Part shown: piece after piece, positions 8,775 to 17,101 of the stretch
Layout of the letters: each line of letters begins with the position of its first letter
Position numbering within the stretch: position 1 is the stretch's first letter
Source: Syntrophaceae bacterium UBA4810
GTDB taxonomy: Bacteria; Desulfobacterota; Syntrophia; Syntrophales; Smithellaceae
Length of the DNA stretch: 29,750 nt
Direction: 5' to 3'
Assembly: GCA_002402545.1 (NCBI GenBank)
Contig: DHGA01000091.1
Coordinates: 1-29,750, forward strand
The notes under the pieces: model-generated
Told to the model about the DNA's origin: nothing
Databases searched by the model: none
The model's input: the letters and a program-made list of their open reading frames with translations, nothing else
Made by a program: the position numbers and the translations under genes

Positions 8775-9707
8775 ATGGAAAAAGTATCATTAGTAATTAT
8801 TAATGCGCCGACCGCGACCGGCAAAACGGCTTTGGCTTTGGAGCTGGCCGCCAAATACGGCGGAGAAATCATTAACGCGGATTCCATGCAGGTTTACCGC
8901 TATCTGGATATCGGCACGGCAAAACCGACTTTGGAACAAAGGAGTCTGGTCAGGCATCATTTAATTGATGTTGTCAATCCGGATGAGGAATTCAACGCGG
9001 CGCTCTATGCTGATATGGCGCGTGAAGTCATCGCGAAATTGGCGCAGAAAAAAAAGAAAATATTTATTGTCGGCGGAACAGGGCTTTATATCCGCGCGCT
9101 CACCAAGGGAATTATAGAAACGCCGCCCGTCGATGAAAAAATCCGCGGTTATTATAAACAGCTTGGTCAAACCCATGGCAAAGAATATATCTATGATTTA
9201 TTGAAGAAAAAGGACGAAGCGGCGGCGCTAAAAATTAATCCGCAAGATTCGGTCAGGGTAATCAGGGCGCTGGAGGTTTTGGAACAAACAGGGGAATCAA
9301 TCACGGCAAAACAGGCCAGGCATTCTTTCGCGGACAGCCCCTACAATGCTTTAAAAATTGGTCTACAAATAGAACGGGAAGAAATTAAACAAAGAATTGC
9401 GCACAGAACGGCAAATATGCTTGCTATGGGATTAGTTGAAGAGGTTAAAGATATTTTGAATCGGGGATACAAAGAAAATATAAAATCACTGCAGTCACTG
9501 GGCTACAGGCAAATTATCAACTACCTGTCCGGCGATTACGATCTGGCCGAAGCGGAGCGCCTGATCAATCGCGATACTTGGCAATACGCGAAGCGTCAAA
9601 TGACCTGGTTTGCCGCCGATAAAACAATACAGTGGTTTACCCCCGCGTCTTATAATACCATCGGAAGAGAAATAGAAAAATTTTGGCAGGAAAGCGGCCG
9701 CGTTTAG
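8775..9707 (+). CDS. miaA: tRNA dimethylallyltransferase MiaA
   Basis: MiaA transfers a dimethylallyl group to A37 of tRNAs that read UNN codons. The 310-residue protein has the P-loop APTATGKT (11-18), the substrate motif NADSMQVYRYLDIGTAKP, IFVGGTGLYIRAL in the central part, and the later SLGYRQI and RDTWQYAKRQMTWF. Length and motif order are normal. It begins three bases after the mutL stop, so it is probably translated from the same message; no strong ribosome site is seen. Confidence 0.96.
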   Translation: MEKVSLVIINAPTATGKTALALELAAKYGGEIINADSMQVYRYLDIGTAKPTLEQRSLVRHHLIDVVNPDEEFNAALYADMAREVIAKLAQKKKKIFIVGGTGLYIRALTKGIIETPPVDEKIRGYYKQLGQTHGKEYIYDLLKKKDEAAALKINPQDSVRVIRALEVLEQTGESITAKQARHSFADSPYNALKIGLQIEREEIKQRIAHRTANMLAMGLVEEVKDILNRGYKENIKSLQSLGYRQIINYLSGDYDLAEAERLINRDTWQYAKRQMTWFAADKTIQWFTPASYNTIGREIEKFWQESGRV

Positions 9708-9723
9708 AACCCACGAATATTGC

Positions 9724-9750
9724 TTGACATATTCAGCATCTGAAGATAAT
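9724..9750 (+). promoter_or_regulatory. Possible sigma-70 promoter in the miaA-valS spacer
   Basis: TTGACA (9724-9729) is followed after 15 bases by GATAAT (9745-9750). The -35 box is perfect, but the spacer is two bases short. It could drive a leader RNA reading to valS. No start mapping is available, so the call is tentative. No supported ORF occurs in the 295-bp spacer. Confidence 0.3.
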
Positions 9751-9895
9751 TACGCATGTCTTTTTGTTGAGGAAAAGCGTCAGATTAAACAATGGCTTGT
9801 AACCTCTAATTTTGGGAAAAAGCCGGATTAAACAGCTGAAATAAAACAGGAAAATTAAAAGCATCAGATAAAAATTTTGTAAAATAATATAAAAC

Positions 9896-9930
9896 AGGCG
9901 AGATAGAGGTAGTATCTCGCCTTGTATTTT
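9896..9930 (+). terminator. Hairpin with T-rich tail in the valS leader
   Basis: A perfect 10-bp stem (AGGCGAGATA with TATCTCGCCT) has a 7-base loop and is followed by TGTATTTTT. It looks like an intrinsic terminator, either for miaA read-through or as an attenuator in front of valS. It lies about 80 bases upstream of the valS start. Confidence 0.5.
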
Positions 9931-9961
9931 TAGTGGTAAAATCCCGGGAAATTGTGGATAA

Positions 9962-9982
9962 AAAGGGGCGGTAAGCCCTTTT
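9962..9982 (+). promoter_or_regulatory. Stem-loop just upstream of the valS ribosome site
   Basis: An 8-bp stem with one G-T pair (AAAGGGGC with GCCCTTTT) closes a GGTAA loop and ends eight bases before the AAGGAG of valS. It is followed by CGTTTGTT, a weak T-rich tail. It may affect valS translation or termination. There is no T-box consensus in the leader. Confidence 0.35.
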
Positions 9983-10002
9983 CGTTTGTTAAGGAGTGAA
10001 GA

Positions 10003-12666
10003 TTGATAATGGGCAAAAAAGAATTAAATAAGACATTTGAGCCGGCAGACGCGGAAAGTAGAATATACGACTACTGGCTTAAGAAAAATCTTTTTCAGGC
10101 GCTTGATCAAAGCGATAAAGAGCCTTTCGCTATTGTTATTCCGCCGCCCAATGTGACGGGCATGCTGCACATGGGGCACGCGCTCAATAATACTCTGCAG
10201 GATATAATCATCCGTTTCAAAAGAATGCAGGGATTTAACACGCTATGGATGCCGGGCATGGATCATGCCGGAATCGCCACACAGAACGTTGTGGAGCAGG
10301 AACTGGCCAAAGAAGGATTATCGCGCCATGATTTGGGACGTGAAAAATTCATCGAACGAGTCTGGGAGTGGAAGGAAAAGTACGGCGGCGTTATTATCAA
10401 TCAATTAAAGAGGCTGGGATGCTCCTGTGATTGGAAAAGAGAGCGTTTCACCATGGATGAAGGTCTGTCGCAGGCGGTGCGGGAAGTTTTTGTTAAGCTT
10501 CACGAGGAGGGACTGGTTTATCAGGGAGATTATATTGTCAATTGGTGCCCGCGCTGTCACACGGCGATTTCCGATCTGGAGGTTGAATTTGTCTCTGAAA
10601 CCAGCTGTTTATGGCATATCGGATATCCGTTTGCCGAAGGTAAGGGTGAAATTATTGTGGCGACGACGCGTCCGGAAACGATGCTGGGTGACACGGCGGT
10701 CGCGGTCAACCCTAACGATAAAAGATACAAAGATAAAATAGGAAAATTTGTCATTCTGCCGCTGGTCAACAAAAAGATTCCCATTATCGCTGATGAGTAT
10801 GTGGCGATGGACTTTGGTTCCGGAGCGCTGAAAATAACGCCGGGCTGTGATCCCAATGACTTCACTATCGGCCAGAAACATAACCTGGAAATTATCAACG
10901 TTATGGATGGCCGCGGATCGATAAACGAAAAAGGCGGGGCTTACAAAGGCCAGGACAGATATGAGGCTCGCAAGAACATCGTCGCTGATTTAGAAAAGGG
11001 AAAGTATCTCATAAAAACAGAACCTTACGAGCATAATATCGGCAAGTGTTACCGGTGTAAAACCGATATTGAGCCCATGGTTTCCAAACAGTGGTTTGTA
11101 AAAATTCAGCCTTTGGCCAAGCAGGCGGTTAAAGCCGTTGTTCAGGGCAAAACAAAACTTGTTCCTAAAACATGGGAAGCGACATATTTTGAATGGATGA
11201 ATAATATCCGCGACTGGTGCATTTCGCGTCAGCTGTGGTGGGGGCATCGGATTCCTGTCTGGTATTGCGACGTATGTTCCGAAGTGATCGCTTCCAAAAC
11301 AGATCCGGATAAATGTCCCAAATGCGGCGGTAAATCGCTGAAGCAGGATGAAGACGTGCTGGATACCTGGTTTAGTTCCGCGCTCTGGCCTTTTTCCACT
11401 TTGGGCTGGCCGAGAAAAACGAAAGCCTTAGAGACTTTTTACCCGACATCGCTTTTAATCACCGGTTTTGACATTCTGTTTTTTTGGGTCGCGCGCATGA
11501 TGATGATGGGACTTTACGTGATGAAAGAGGTTCCTTTCAAGGATGTTTATCTGCACGCCTTGGTGCGCGATGAAAAAGGCGAAAAAATGAGCAAGTCCAG
11601 CGGCAACAGCATTGATCCGCTGGTGATGATCGACAAATATGGAACAGACGCTTTTCGTTTCACTCTGGCGGCCTACACGGCACAGGGCAGGGACGTGCGC
11701 ATGTCACCCGAAAGGATCGAAGGTTACAAATTTTTCGTCAATAAAATATGGAACGCCGCCAAACTGGTATTGATGAATCTGGAAGATTATGACGAAAATT
11801 ATGCCGGGAATCCTAGGAATGCGCTGCCCGATAAATGGATAAAAGCCAAGATGAACAAAGCGATTGAAGAAGTTACCCGTAGTCTCGAGGAATACCGCTT
11901 CAACGAAGCGGCGGCATCAATTTACGGTTTTATCTGGCATGAATTCTGTGACTGGTATCTGGAGCTTATTAAACCCGCGCTTTACGGCAAAAAGACTGCT
12001 CCACAGCGGAAAGCCGCGCAGAAAACAATGCAGGAAGTTTTTAAAACAATTCTTAAATTGCTTCATCCGTTTATGCCTTTTGTCACAGAAGAGCTCTGGC
12101 AGGTGTTAACCGGCAAGAATGAAGATTCCATAATGATCAGTGAATTCCCCAAGCCCGATAAGTCATTGAAAAGCGCAAAGGCGGAAAAGGAAATGCAGTT
12201 TATTATGGACATAATCACAAGTGTCCGCAATATCCGCGGAGAAATGCAGATTTCTCCTTCGCGTAAACTTGGAGTATTGATTTCTGTTCAGGACGAGTCA
12301 TCAAAAAAAATCGTTGAAACAGGCAAGGGTTACATAATCAACATGGCCAATGCCGAGGAACTTAAAGTGGATGTGAATCTGGCGGAACCAAAAGGGGTAG
12401 CCACGGGCGTGGTCAATTCCACAAAAGTATTTGTTCCTCTTTTGGGGATTGTGGATATTGCCGGCGAGAAATTGCGTTTAGAGAAAGAATTGACCAAGGT
12501 TGAAAAGGATTTACAGCTTTCATCCAAGAAGTTGTCAAACCGTGACTTTATGGAAAAAGCGGCCCCGGCGGTAATTAAAAAAGAAGAAGAAAAACTATCG
12601 GAATTCAAAGAGCGCCACAGCGCTTTAGAAAACGCGTTAAAAAAATTGAATGAAATAAATATGTAG
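10003..12666 (+). CDS. valS: Valine-tRNA ligase
   Basis: This class I synthetase charges tRNA-Val. At 887 residues it is full length. The HIGH motif appears as HMGH (56-59) after PPPNVTGML, and KMSKS is at 528-532. WCPRCHTAISDLEVE and the CDVCSE...CPKCGG pair look like zinc-binding inserts. The editing domain contains TTRPETMLGDTAVAV. The C-terminus is the usual coiled-coil arm, rich in lysine and glutamate (about 815-887). The TTG at 10003 is 6 bases from AAGGAG, whereas the ATG at 10009 is 12 bases away. I favour TTG on spacing, but either may be used. Confidence 0.96.
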   Translation: MIMGKKELNKTFEPADAESRIYDYWLKKNLFQALDQSDKEPFAIVIPPPNVTGMLHMGHALNNTLQDIIIRFKRMQGFNTLWMPGMDHAGIATQNVVEQELAKEGLSRHDLGREKFIERVWEWKEKYGGVIINQLKRLGCSCDWKRERFTMDEGLSQAVREVFVKLHEEGLVYQGDYIVNWCPRCHTAISDLEVEFVSETSCLWHIGYPFAEGKGEIIVATTRPETMLGDTAVAVNPNDKRYKDKIGKFVILPLVNKKIPIIADEYVAMDFGSGALKITPGCDPNDFTIGQKHNLEIINVMDGRGSINEKGGAYKGQDRYEARKNIVADLEKGKYLIKTEPYEHNIGKCYRCKTDIEPMVSKQWFVKIQPLAKQAVKAVVQGKTKLVPKTWEATYFEWMNNIRDWCISRQLWWGHRIPVWYCDVCSEVIASKTDPDKCPKCGGKSLKQDEDVLDTWFSSALWPFSTLGWPRKTKALETFYPTSLLITGFDILFFWVARMMMMGLYVMKEVPFKDVYLHALVRDEKGEKMSKSSGNSIDPLVMIDKYGTDAFRFTLAAYTAQGRDVRMSPERIEGYKFFVNKIWNAAKLVLMNLEDYDENYAGNPRNALPDKWIKAKMNKAIEEVTRSLEEYRFNEAAASIYGFIWHEFCDWYLELIKPALYGKKTAPQRKAAQKTMQEVFKTILKLLHPFMPFVTEELWQVLTGKNEDSIMISEFPKPDKSLKSAKAEKEMQFIMDIITSVRNIRGEMQISPSRKLGVLISVQDESSKKIVETGKGYIINMANAEELKVDVNLAEPKGVATGVVNSTKVFVPLLGIVDIAGEKLRLEKELTKVEKDLQLSSKKLSNRDFMEKAAPAVIKKEEEKLSEFKERHSALENALKKLNEINM

Positions 12667-12702
12667 AGAATTTGCTCATGTTATACGTCAAAAAGTGAAA
12701 AC

Positions 12703-13557
12703 ATGAATTCAAAAGAAGTATCCGCGAAGATTAAAAAAGTTATCCTGGAAGCGCTCAAAGAAGATATTGGCGCTGGTGATATTACCACGCGGGCAATAGT
12801 CAGAAAGAATTTGCGCGGGCAAGCTGAAGCGATTGCGAAAGAAGAATTTCTGGTAGCGGGGATAGATGTTTTTAAGAAAACATTTCTTATTTTTGATAAA
12901 CGTTTGAAATTCAGAGCATTAGTTGATGACGGGAAAAAAGTGCGCAAAGGTGAAATATTGGCACGTGTGGAAGGTTCTCTCGCTTCCATTTTGCAGGCGG
13001 AGCGTGTCGCGCTGAATTTATTTCAGCGGATGTGCGGTATTGCCACGCAGACAAACAAATATGTAAAAGCGGTTCACGGCACTAAAGCGAAAATTCTGGA
13101 TACGCGCAAAACAGTTCCCGGGCTGCGCCTGCTGGATAAAATGGCCGTGAAAACGGGCGGAGGGTTTAACCATCGAATGGGACTTTATGACGCTGTGCTT
13201 ATCAAGGACAATCACATAGCCGCGGCCGGCAGTATAACGAAGGCGGTAAAAGATCAGAAAAAAGCGCTGAACAAAAAAATCAAAATTGAAGTTGAAACAA
13301 AGAACCTGGATGAAGTTAAAGAAGCGCTGGAATCAGGAGCGGATATCATCATGCTCGACAACATGGGAATTGGCGAAATGAAAGAAGCGGTAAAGATTGT
13401 CGGCAAAAGAACGCTTTTGGAGGCATCCGGCAATGTTAATCTGAAAAGGGTGGCAAAAATCGCCGGAGTTGGCGTGGATTTAATTTCCGTAGGCGAAATT
13501 ACGCATTCCGCGCGCGCGGCGGACATATCGCTGAAAATCAGAAACAAATTAGAATAA
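12703..13557 (+). CDS. nadC: Nicotinate-nucleotide diphosphorylase (carboxylating), quinolinate phosphoribosyltransferase
   Basis: NadC converts quinolinate and PRPP to nicotinate mononucleotide in de novo NAD synthesis. The 284-residue protein is of normal length. Signature blocks are LKEDIGAGDITTRAIV near the N-terminus, QRMCGIATQT, the phosphoribosyl-site DTRKTVPGLRLLDKMAVKTG followed by GFNHRMGLYDAVLIKDNH, EVETKNLDE, and VGEITHSARAADISLK at the C-terminus. It is 36 bases after valS, so it may share its transcript. NadA and NadB are not in the window. Confidence 0.96.
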   Translation: MNSKEVSAKIKKVILEALKEDIGAGDITTRAIVRKNLRGQAEAIAKEEFLVAGIDVFKKTFLIFDKRLKFRALVDDGKKVRKGEILARVEGSLASILQAERVALNLFQRMCGIATQTNKYVKAVHGTKAKILDTRKTVPGLRLLDKMAVKTGGGFNHRMGLYDAVLIKDNHIAAAGSITKAVKDQKKALNKKIKIEVETKNLDEVKEALESGADIIMLDNMGIGEMKEAVKIVGKRTLLEASGNVNLKRVAKIAGVGVDLISVGEITHSARAADISLKIRNKLE

Positions 13558-13575
13558 AAATATTTTGGAGTTTAT

Positions 13576-14082
13576 ATGGCTATTGAACAAACGTTGATTT
13601 TAGTAAAACCAGACGGTCTTATTAAGTCTCTTACCGGGAATGTAATTTCCAGATTATCTGAGGCAAAGTTAACCATTATGGGCGCCAAGGTGGTGCGCGT
13701 CAGCAGAGAACTTGCTATCAAACATTATGAGCACCTGCAGGACAAACCTTTTTTTGAGGAATTGATACAATACATTATGGGCGATGTTCATAAAACTTAC
13801 CGGGTTTTGGCGCTGGTTTATCAGGGAGAAGACGCGATTACCAAAATAAGGGATGTTGTGGGGCATACTGATCCGGAACAAGCGAATCCCGTGTCCATCC
13901 GAGGCGCTTACGGGCGGGTTACAAGAGCGGGAGTGTTCGAAAATGTTGTTCACGCCTCGTCCAGCGCGGAAGACGCGGAAAAAGAAATAAAGCTTTGGTT
14001 TATGCCCGAAGAAATCGTTGAGGATTTATATCCGGTGAAGGAAATCACAATCAATGAGGTCAAGAAGTTAGTTTGGGCTTAA
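13576..14082 (+). CDS. ndk: Nucleoside diphosphate kinase, C-terminally extended
   Basis: NDK equilibrates the phosphates of NTPs and NDPs through a phosphohistidine. Family features are TLILVKPDGLIKSLTG at the N-terminus, IRDVVGHTDPEQANPVSIRGAYG, and the active site NVVHASSSAEDAEKEIKLWF with H126. The product is 168 residues, longer than the usual 135-150; the excess is a C-terminal tail of about 25 residues after the canonical KLWF end, plus small differences around residues 60-75. GGAG stands 8 bases before the ATG. It lies 18 bases after nadC and 53 before birA, so it is probably part of that operon. Confidence 0.92.
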   Translation: MAIEQTLILVKPDGLIKSLTGNVISRLSEAKLTIMGAKVVRVSRELAIKHYEHLQDKPFFEELIQYIMGDVHKTYRVLALVYQGEDAITKIRDVVGHTDPEQANPVSIRGAYGRVTRAGVFENVVHASSSAEDAEKEIKLWFMPEEIVEDLYPVKEITINEVKKLVWA

Positions 14083-14135
14083 TTTGTTTTTTGGCACTAT
14101 AAAATAAATACAATAGACATTTTCATAACTAATCC

Positions 14136-14930
14136 ATGGAATTATGCCTAAAGGAATTGAAGAAAGAATTGGCCGGAGAAATAATCGGCCATTCAATTCA
14201 CCATTTTCAGGAGATTGGCTCAACAAATGATGAAGCTTTCAGTTTGGGCATGGAAGGCGCGCCGGAAGGCACGGTCGTTGTCGCCAATAGCCAAAGCGCG
14301 GGAAAAGGAAGGCTCCAGAGATCCTGGTTTTCTCCACCTCAGGCCAATATCTATACTTCAGTAATACTAAGACCGGAATTTAATCCTGCTGACGCGCCGC
14401 GGATAACAATCATGGCGGGATTGGCGGCGGCGCAAACGATAGAAACATACTGCCCGCGAAAGGCGCGCATAAAATGGCCCAACGACGTTTTGCTCGACGG
14501 CAAAAAAGTATGCGGGATACTCGCCCAAATGCAGACAAACGAGGATAAAATAGATTTTGTTATTCTGGGTATCGGTATAAACGTAAATATCTCGGCAGAT
14601 GAATTCCCTGCCGAGATAAAAAATACAGCGACATCTATTGCCGCCCAGACGGCTGCTTTTCATTCGCGGCAGGATTTGCTAATAACTCTGTATAAAAATC
14701 TGTCAAAATGGTATAAAACTCTCACCTCAACCGGTTTCGAAATGATCAGGGAGGAATGGCTCAAAATGGCGTCCCTAATCGGATGTGAAACACAGGTGAA
14801 GTTTGGAAACGAAATAATAAAAGGAAAAGCGCTGGGAATAGATGAACGCGGCGCTTTGGTTATGTCGGATTCAAAAGGTAAAACGGTAAAAATATTGGCG
14901 GGCGATGCTTCAATACTGAAGGAGAATTAA
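14136..14930 (+). CDS. birA: Biotin-[acetyl-CoA-carboxylase] ligase without DNA-binding domain
   Basis: This ligase activates biotin with ATP and attaches it to biotin-carrier domains. It has the biotin-binding motif GKGRLQRSW (56-64) and KWPNDVLLDGKKVCGILAQ (113-131), then VILGIGINVNIS and a small C-terminal domain (LGIDERGALVM). At 264 residues it begins almost directly with the catalytic domain (EIGSTNDEA at 26-34). The winged-helix repressor domain of E. coli BirA is missing, so it should not regulate biotin genes. No clear ribosome site precedes the ATG. coaX starts one base after its stop, indicating co-translation. Confidence 0.94.
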   Translation: MELCLKELKKELAGEIIGHSIHHFQEIGSTNDEAFSLGMEGAPEGTVVVANSQSAGKGRLQRSWFSPPQANIYTSVILRPEFNPADAPRITIMAGLAAAQTIETYCPRKARIKWPNDVLLDGKKVCGILAQMQTNEDKIDFVILGIGINVNISADEFPAEIKNTATSIAAQTAAFHSRQDLLITLYKNLSKWYKTLTSTGFEMIREEWLKMASLIGCETQVKFGNEIIKGKALGIDERGALVMSDSKGKTVKILAGDASILKEN

Positions 14931-14931
14931 A

Positions 14932-15711
14932 ATGTTGCTGGTAATAGACGTGGGCAATACCAACACTGTTTTGGGTCTTTATGATGAAGATAAGCTGATT
15001 CATGACTGGCGGATTCGTACAGAGATTGATCACACAGTTGATGAATACGGCATGTTGATTTTCAATCTATACCAGTCCAGCAGAATCAAGACAGAAGAAA
15101 TTAAGGAAATAAAAGATATTATTATCTCCTGTGTGGTGCCGCCGATGCTCAATATTCTGGAGCCTTTGTGCGTAAAATATTTTAATGTCAAACCGATGAT
15201 TGTCGGTCCGGGCATAAAAACGGGAATGCCTATATATTATGATAATCCCAAAGAAGTTGGTGCCGATAGAATAGTTAACGCCGTAGCGGCCTATAATAAA
15301 TACCATCGCGCGGTTATTGTCATTGATTTCGGGACGGCCACAACTTTTGATTATATATCACCCAAAGGTGAATACATGGGTGGCTGCATCGCTCCGGGAG
15401 TTTTGATTTCCAGCGAGGCATTGTTCAGCCGGGCGGCAAAGCTGCCGCGCGTGGAATTCAGCAAGCCCAAGTCGGTAATTACCAAAGATACCGTAAGCGC
15501 CATGCAGGCGGGGATTATGTTCGGTTACGCCGGATTGATAGACGGAATCGTTGAACGCATGAAAAAAGAGGCAAAAACCGATCCGCTGGTAATTGCCACA
15601 GGGGGATTGGCGGATGTAGTGGCGCCCGAAACAAAAAGCATTGAAAAAGTAGAACAGATGCTGACGTTGGAAGGGTTACGGATAATACACAACTTAAACA
15701 GCAAAATATAA
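14932..15711 (+). CDS. coaX: Type III pantothenate kinase
   Basis: CoaX phosphorylates pantothenate, the first step of CoA synthesis, and belongs to the ASKHA fold. Its phosphate-binding start is LLVIDVGNTNTVLGLY, followed by the characteristic GADRIVNAVAAY and VIDFGTATTFDYIS, then GGCIAPGV and a C-terminal IATGGLADVVAPE. Length is normal at 259 residues. GGAG at the end of birA serves as its ribosome site. Together with coaE directly downstream it covers the first and last steps of CoA assembly. Confidence 0.96.
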   Translation: MLLVIDVGNTNTVLGLYDEDKLIHDWRIRTEIDHTVDEYGMLIFNLYQSSRIKTEEIKEIKDIIISCVVPPMLNILEPLCVKYFNVKPMIVGPGIKTGMPIYYDNPKEVGADRIVNAVAAYNKYHRAVIVIDFGTATTFDYISPKGEYMGGCIAPGVLISSEALFSRAAKLPRVEFSKPKSVITKDTVSAMQAGIMFGYAGLIDGIVERMKKEAKTDPLVIATGGLADVVAPETKSIEKVEQMLTLEGLRIIHNLNSKI

Positions 15712-15756
15712 TTAACACTCCGATGAAACAACCGTTTCGCGGAAAGGAAAATAAAA

Positions 15757-16395
15757 ATGCTTAACGTTGCCTTAACCGGCGGTATAGCTTGCGGTAAATC
15801 TACCGTGGCGAATATGTTTGTTCAAAAGGGCGCCCATTTAATTGATTTTGATATTCTGTCTCATGAGGTGCAAAAGCCGGGCAGGGCGGCCTGGGAAAAA
15901 GTTGTTGGTTATTTTGGTGAGAGTATCTTATTCCCGGATAAAAAAATCGACCGGATGAAGCTGGCCGCAATTGTTTTTTCCGACGAGCAAAAGATTGCCG
16001 CGCTTAACAAGATTGTTCATCCCTATGTTTTTCTGGAATGGCATGACCATTTGGAAAAAATCGCTTATAAAGAAAAAAACGCCATAATTATCGCGGCTGT
16101 ACCGCTATTATTTGAAGTAAACAGTCAGCATCTTTTCGATGTAAATTTGCTCGTTTTTGCCTCTGAAGAACAGCAATTAAAGCGTCTGATCGGAAGAAAT
16201 AAATTAAGCGAGGCGGAAGCGCAAAAGCGGATCAAGTCTCAAATGCCCATTGAGCAGAAAGCGGCTCTGGCCGATATTGTTATAGATAACAAAAACTCGC
16301 TTTCTGACACGCAAAAAAGAGTTGATGAGGTGTGGCAATTGCTCAAAGAAATGGAGCAAAATCCGGCAATGATTTCAAGAAACAAAAAAAGTTAA
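15757..16395 (+). CDS. coaE: Dephospho-CoA kinase
   Basis: CoaE phosphorylates the ribose 3'-OH of dephospho-CoA to give CoA. The 212-residue protein starts MLNVALTGGIACGKST, a P-loop, followed by DFDILSHEVQKPG, KIVHPYV and IIAAVPLLFEV in the CoA-binding region, and RLIGRNKLSEAEAQKRIKSQM. AAAGGA precedes the ATG with good spacing. It follows coaX by 45 bases on the same strand. Confidence 0.95.
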   Translation: MLNVALTGGIACGKSTVANMFVQKGAHLIDFDILSHEVQKPGRAAWEKVVGYFGESILFPDKKIDRMKLAAIVFSDEQKIAALNKIVHPYVFLEWHDHLEKIAYKEKNAIIIAAVPLLFEVNSQHLFDVNLLVFASEEQQLKRLIGRNKLSEAEAQKRIKSQMPIEQKAALADIVIDNKNSLSDTQKRVDEVWQLLKEMEQNPAMISRNKKS

Positions 16396-16422
16396 GAGAT
16401 ATAAAATATTTTTGGGGGAAAT

Positions 16423-17040
16423 ATGATTCACGCAAATGTTAAAACAGATTTCTGCGCGCAGGTTAAAAGTCCGTCAATCGACTCATCCACTTTCGTGCAT
16501 CCGCTGGCCGCGGTTATCGGCAACGTGATTTTGGGTAAAAATATAATGGTATCACCTACCGCATCTGTGCGCGGCGATGAGGGACAGCCTATTTTTGTGG
16601 GTGATGATTCCAACATTCAGGATGGCGTAGTGATTCACGCGCTGGAGACCGAATTAGACGGTAAGCCAGTGGAAAAAAATCTTTTTGAAGTAAACGGAAA
16701 GAAATACGCTGTGTATATAGGCAAACGTGTTTCTTTAGCGCATCAGGTGCAGATTCACGGCCCATCAGTGGTCATGGATAACACATTTGTGGGAATGAAG
16801 GTACTGGTATTTAAATCTTTTGTGGGAAACAATTGTGTTATAGAACCGGCCGCTGTGGTGATGGGCGTGAAAATTCCGGATGGACGATACGTGGAAGCGG
16901 GAGCGGTAATAAGAAAGCAAGCCGATGCGGATAATCTACCCGTCATCACCGATGATTACCCGATGAAAGAAATGAATAAAGGAGTTATCCACGTCAATGT
17001 ATCGCTGGCGCGCGAATATTTGAAGATGAAGATAAAATAA
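16423..17040 (+). CDS. Gamma-class carbonic anhydrase, Cam type
   Basis: This 205-residue left-handed beta-helix protein interconverts CO2 and bicarbonate. It matches, from memory, the prototype Cam of Methanosarcina thermophila more closely than the acid-loop-free CamH relatives. The metal ligands are H72, H107 and H112 (VSLAHQVQIHGP). R50 and E53 lie in VRGDEG, N64 and Q66 in SNIQDGVVIHALE, and E75 is the second catalytic glutamate. N192 corresponds to Asn202 of Cam, while the residue equivalent to Tyr200 is His190. No signal peptide is seen, so it is probably cytoplasmic, unlike archaeal Cam. A GGGGGA element precedes the ATG. Confidence 0.88.
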   Translation: MIHANVKTDFCAQVKSPSIDSSTFVHPLAAVIGNVILGKNIMVSPTASVRGDEGQPIFVGDDSNIQDGVVIHALETELDGKPVEKNLFEVNGKKYAVYIGKRVSLAHQVQIHGPSVVMDNTFVGMKVLVFKSFVGNNCVIEPAAVVMGVKIPDGRYVEAGAVIRKQADADNLPVITDDYPMKEMNKGVIHVNVSLAREYLKMKIK

Positions 17041-17101
17041 AAGCTTCCGATTAATTTATTTAAAGTAAATTTTATTGCGTCGGATTTGATGAAAAATGTA
17101 A

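Noticed and set aside
9708..10002. T-box riboswitch for valS
   Set aside because: No T-box consensus or specifier arrangement was found; only simple hairpins are present.
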